The notes beneath the pieces are model-generated. The model was not told where the DNA came from. It worked only from the letters and a program-made list of their open reading frames with translations, and did no database searches. From NCBI GenBank assembly GCA_964466185.1, contig CAYXMS010000041.1, forward strand, positions 1 to 7,831: 7,831 nt of DNA, in the 5' to 3' direction. The stretch is from CAZTYI01 sp964466185. GTDB taxonomy: Bacteria; Chlamydiota; Chlamydiia; Chlamydiales; SM23-39. Positions 5,240-7,831 of the stretch are shown piece by piece; positions within the stretch are counted from its first letter, which is position 1, and every line of letters begins with the position of its first letter. Both the position numbers and the translations under genes were made by a program.

Positions 5240-5350
5240 ATTAAAATTAGAATCTATCTTATCCAAAATCCAATATTATATGCAATAGAAGGACTTTGCT
5301 TGTCGGAAAAAATCAAAAATCATATAAGGAAAAAAGGAGGCTTATTGCTT
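5240..5350. promoter_or_regulatory. Divergent leader region between tRNA-Gln and glgA
   Basis: This intergenic segment must carry the start signals for both divergent genes. On the minus strand a perfect TATAAT (5280-5275) lies about 35 bases before the tRNA 5' end. On the plus strand the overlapping TATTAT (5274-5279) could serve glgA. Neither has a good -35 at 16-18 bases. AAAGGAGG (5333-5340) is a strong Shine-Dalgarno for glgA. Confidence 0.35.
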
Positions 5351-6835
5351 ATGCATATTGTTCATATAGCAGCAGAAATGGCTGGTTTTGTTAAAGTTGG
5401 CGGTTTGGGAGATATGATAGCGGGCCTGACCAAACAGATTTCTGCCAATGGGCATGATGTTACAGTTATTATTCCCCGCCATAAAAAAATCAAACAAAAA
5501 AATCTCCACGAAGAGTCTTTTGCAATTAATCATTTATCTTTCAAAGCGCAATCCTGTTTTTTAGAAAATGTGCAGGTCATCATGATCGACCCGGCTCCTA
5601 TGTTAGACTATTATATCCGTCCTAACGTCTATGGATATGAAGATGACCCTATTCGTTTTATATATCTTTGCAAAGCAGCTTTAGAATATCTTTCGAAAAA
5701 ACACAAGCCCATTGACATTTTGCATTTACATGACTGGCATACTTCCATGGCAGCTTTTTTATATAAAGAGTTTTACCAGAAAAAGACTCTGCAAATTAAA
5801 AAAATCGTACTTAATATCCACAACGTAGGCTATCAAGGAATGTGCCATCCTGCAGAGCTTAAAAAAATCGATATTAGTCCCAAGCCTTACATGACAAAAG
5901 ACAAACTTAAAGATTTAAATCAAAACAAGCTAAATCCTTTAAAAGCCGGAGTAATTTATAGCGATCAAATTGTAGCTGTTTCCAAATCTTATGCCCAATC
6001 TATTTTAACTTCTATGGGCAGCAAAAATCTGCAGCCTGTTTTTCAAAAATACCAATATAAATTAACCGGTATTTTAAATGGCATCGACTACGGTATTTGG
6101 AATCCGGAAACCGATGTGGGCATAATCGAAAACTATTCTAGCAATGATCCCTTTAGCAAAATCCAAAAAGCCAAAAAGCAAAGCAAAGATTTTCTACAAG
6201 CCCGTTTTAATCTAAAAAAAGAAAATGTGCCTTTGGTTATTAATATAGGAAGGCTGGTTCGGCAAAAAGGACCAAAATCCCTACTTTTTACAGCTGACTA
6301 TACAATCAAAAAAAATGGCCAGTTTATTTTATTAGGATCCTCTCTTTTAAAAACTATTCAAAGACAATTTACAGCCAAACAAAAAAGCACAGAAAAAACC
6401 CAGCAAACAACTTTTATTTTTGAATTTAATGAAAGCCTGTCCCATATTCTATATGCCGGCGCTGATTTTATTGTCATTCCTTCAATCTTTGAACCATGCG
6501 GACTGACTCAAATGCTGGCTTTACGTTATGGCACAGTACCTATTGTACGCAGAACCGGAGGACTCAAAGACACAGTCATAGAAAATGTTAACGGCTTTCC
6601 TTACGATCCTTTTGATAAAAACGGACTTAAAAAAGCCTTGGACAAAGCGTTTGACATGTACCAAAACGATAAAAAAAGATTTGGACAAATAATCAAAGCA
6701 GGCATGTATGCCGATCATAGCCTGGAAAAAACAACCCAGGAATATTTAAAGCTTTACCAAACTCTTTTAGAAGGTGAAAAAAGTTGCATTAAATCCGCAG
6801 AAAAAAAAATTAAAAAATTAAAAAAAGTGTCTTAA
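5351..6835 (+). CDS. glgA: Glycogen synthase (ADP-glucose type, GT5)
   Basis: GlgA transfers glucose from ADP-glucose to the non-reducing end of alpha-1,4-glucan. The 494-residue length is normal for the family. The N-terminal GT5 domain begins MHIVHIAAEMAGFVKVGGLGD, with K15 in the KxGGLGD sugar-nucleotide loop. HLHDWHTSMAAF (126-135) and NIHNVGYQG (155-163) follow. The C-terminal domain has INIGRLVRQKG (297-307, with R301 and K306), IPSIFEPCGLTQMLALRYG (376-394, with E381 and C383) and RTGGLKDTV (401-409). The Lys-rich tail (about 480-494) is lineage-specific. The ATG at 5351 is chosen because the family N-terminus starts there, 10 bases after AAAGGAGG. A TTG two codons upstream (5345) is closer to that site and cannot be excluded. 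The upstream frame crosses the tRNA and is not coding. No glgC, glgB or glgP is visible nearby. Confidence 0.95.
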   Translation: MHIVHIAAEMAGFVKVGGLGDMIAGLTKQISANGHDVTVIIPRHKKIKQKNLHEESFAINHLSFKAQSCFLENVQVIMIDPAPMLDYYIRPNVYGYEDDPIRFIYLCKAALEYLSKKHKPIDILHLHDWHTSMAAFLYKEFYQKKTLQIKKIVLNIHNVGYQGMCHPAELKKIDISPKPYMTKDKLKDLNQNKLNPLKAGVIYSDQIVAVSKSYAQSILTSMGSKNLQPVFQKYQYKLTGILNGIDYGIWNPETDVGIIENYSSNDPFSKIQKAKKQSKDFLQARFNLKKENVPLVINIGRLVRQKGPKSLLFTADYTIKKNGQFILLGSSLLKTIQRQFTAKQKSTEKTQQTTFIFEFNESLSHILYAGADFIVIPSIFEPCGLTQMLALRYGTVPIVRRTGGLKDTVIENVNGFPYDPFDKNGLKKALDKAFDMYQNDKKRFGQIIKAGMYADHSLEKTTQEYLKLYQTLLEGEKSCIKSAEKKIKKLKKVS

Positions 6836-6971
6836 AAAGCCAGACTTTTACTTTCCATAATCACTTAAATTAAGATTTTTTTTGCTACTTTCATCTAGAA
6901 AAAAACCACATTTCACTCGTAATACAAAAAAAATGACCGCTTCATTTAATTAAAAATTATAAAATAATCTT

Positions 6972-7000
6972 TTGACAATTGTAATTAATAACTTTAAATT
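6972..7000 (+). promoter_or_regulatory. Probable sigma-70-type promoter for the antiporter gene
   Basis: A perfect TTGACA -35 box (6972-6977) is followed after 17 bases by TAAATT (6995-7000, 4 of 6 to TATAAT). Transcription would begin near 7007, giving a short leader before the ATG at 7028. It lies in the 192-base gap after glgA, which has no other gene, and suggests that the antiporter is transcribed independently. Confidence 0.5.
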
Positions 7001-7027
7001 TACAAAAAACAGTAACAGGTATTTTTT

Positions 7028-7831
7028 ATGATTAAAAAATTATCCCATAAATTAAGTGTCTTTGCTCTAGCTATGCTTAATGTTGGTATCGTTATGAACT
7101 TACGCGGGCTTCCTTTAATGGCTAAAGAAGGCCTGACCATGATTTTTTATATTTTGTTTTCAGCCCTTTTATTTTTACTACCCGTTTCTTTAGTTTCTGC
7201 AGAGCTGGCCACTGGCTGGCCGGAAGGCGGCATCTATCGCTGGGTCAAAACAGCCTTTGGCTCAAAACTGGGTTTTACTGCTATTTGGCTGCAATGGATC
7301 CAAAATACAATTTGGTATTCGACAACACTGGCTTTTGCTGCAGGCGCTTTAGCTTATTTCTTTTTAGATCCAGCCATATCTAACAACAAGGTATTTATTA
7401 TCATAGTTATTGCAGTTATTTACTGGAGCGCTACTTTTATTAACTTTCACGGCATGAAAACCGCAAGCTGGATTACTTCTATTTTTGTAATTGGCGGAAC
7501 AATTTTTCCAGCTATTATTATGATTCTTTTAGGTATTGTCTGGATAGCCCAAGGCAATTCTTTAGAATTTTTAAATGTTTCCCACAAATTACTGCCTGAT
7601 TTTAAGAATTTCGATAACATTTCTTTTTTAGCTGGCATTATACTACTTTTCTCGGGAATGGAAGTCGGCGCTGTCCATGCTTCTGAAATGAACAACCCTA
7701 AAAAAGACTATCCCAAATCTATTTTCCTAGCGATTTTCACTATTGTGATTACTTTTTTACTTGGCTCTTTTGCCATTGCTATTGCTTTACCGCCTGATAA
7801 GATCAGCTTAACTTCAGGAACAATGGAAAGT
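7028..7831 (+). CDS. APC-superfamily amino-acid antiporter, GadC-like (3' end outside window)
   Basis: The frame is open from ATG 7028 to the window end (268 codons seen, no stop), so the gene is partial. It encodes an inner-membrane amino-acid/polyamine/organocation transporter with about seven hydrophobic segments visible (roughly 9-30, 38-58, 83-112, 121-140, 146-174, 197-215, 232-255). SAELATGWPEGGIYRWVKTAFG (57-78) and FSGMEVGAVHASEMNNPKKDYP (208-229) match the corresponding parts of GadC-type glutamate:GABA antiporters (SAEMA...GWEEGGIFAWV and GVEASATHVNEMSNP). Exchange of an amino acid against a related metabolite is therefore likely, but the substrate cannot be told from this part. 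No decarboxylase gene is seen in the window. The AACAGG before the ATG is only a modest ribosome site. Confidence 0.88.
   Translation, partial: MIKKLSHKLSVFALAMLNVGIVMNLRGLPLMAKEGLTMIFYILFSALLFLLPVSLVSAELATGWPEGGIYRWVKTAFGSKLGFTAIWLQWIQNTIWYSTTLAFAAGALAYFFLDPAISNNKVFIIIVIAVIYWSATFINFHGMKTASWITSIFVIGGTIFPAIIMILLGIVWIAQGNSLEFLNVSHKLLPDFKNFDNISFLAGIILLFSGMEVGAVHASEMNNPKKDYPKSIFLAIFTIVITFLLGSFAIAIALPPDKISLTSGTMES

Noticed and set aside
4818..5244. Open frames on both strands through the 15-bp repeats (GWSN-type and FDQPQ-type repeat peptides)
   Set aside because: They exist only because the repeat length is a multiple of three. They cross the N gap and run into the tRNA, and have no ribosome site or conserved domain.
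5168..5350. N-terminal extension of glgA
   Set aside because: This upstream frame reads antisense through the whole tRNA-Gln. The family N-terminus and a strong Shine-Dalgarno place the start at 5351 (or 5345).
6836..6890. Intrinsic terminator after glgA
   Set aside because: Only weak AT stems (such as AAAAG/CTTTT) are found near the T-run at 6876-6883. No stable GC stem precedes it.
7447..7695. Minus-strand open frame of 82 codons inside the antiporter gene
   Set aside because: It is a shadow of a clearly conserved APC transporter coding region.

Overview
The window is a compact, AT-rich stretch of a Gram-negative bacterial genome. Gram-negative is supported by hldD, which makes the heptose precursor of the LPS inner core. 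The MEP isoprenoid gene ispE, a standalone glycogen synthase and a GadC-like amino-acid antiporter would suit a host-associated lineage with a reduced genome, such as Dependentiae/TM6 or a Chlamydiae-like group. That placement is inference, and the phylum cannot be fixed from this sequence alone.

Layout. Positions 1-98 hold a strong stem-loop resembling the right end of an IS200/IS605-family (TnpB-type) element, just past the end of hldD. On the minus strand, ispE (2068 to 1019) is followed by hldD (1076 to 99), and the two genes overlap by 58 bases. Upstream of ispE, 2069-2447 contains no protein gene. It holds a GC-rich, highly structured RNA-like island (about 2081-2290, read on the minus strand) that ends in a TnpB/IscB-style element-end hairpin. 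I interpret it as a standalone omega-RNA-like locus or relic. Next comes a tight minus-strand ribosomal and translation operon: rplY (L25/CTC), pth, rpsF (S6), rpsR (S18) and rplI (L9), ending in an intrinsic terminator that overlaps the rplI stop codon.

Upstream of rplY lies a 15-bp tandem repeat array (4901-5150) interrupted by exactly 100 N, so its true length is unknown. Beyond it is tRNA-Gln(UUG) on the minus strand. Transcription then diverges: glgA (5351-6835) and a GadC-like APC antiporter (from 7028, cut by the window end) run on the plus strand. The antiporter has its own good -35 box.

The rplY-pth-rpsF-rpsR-rplI block and the upstream tRNA-Gln form an ordinary translation module. 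The ispE/hldD pair is an envelope and isoprenoid unit. The most unusual parts are the omega-RNA-like island, the second element-end hairpin at the left edge (which together bracket ispE-hldD), and the uniform 15-bp array around an assembly gap.
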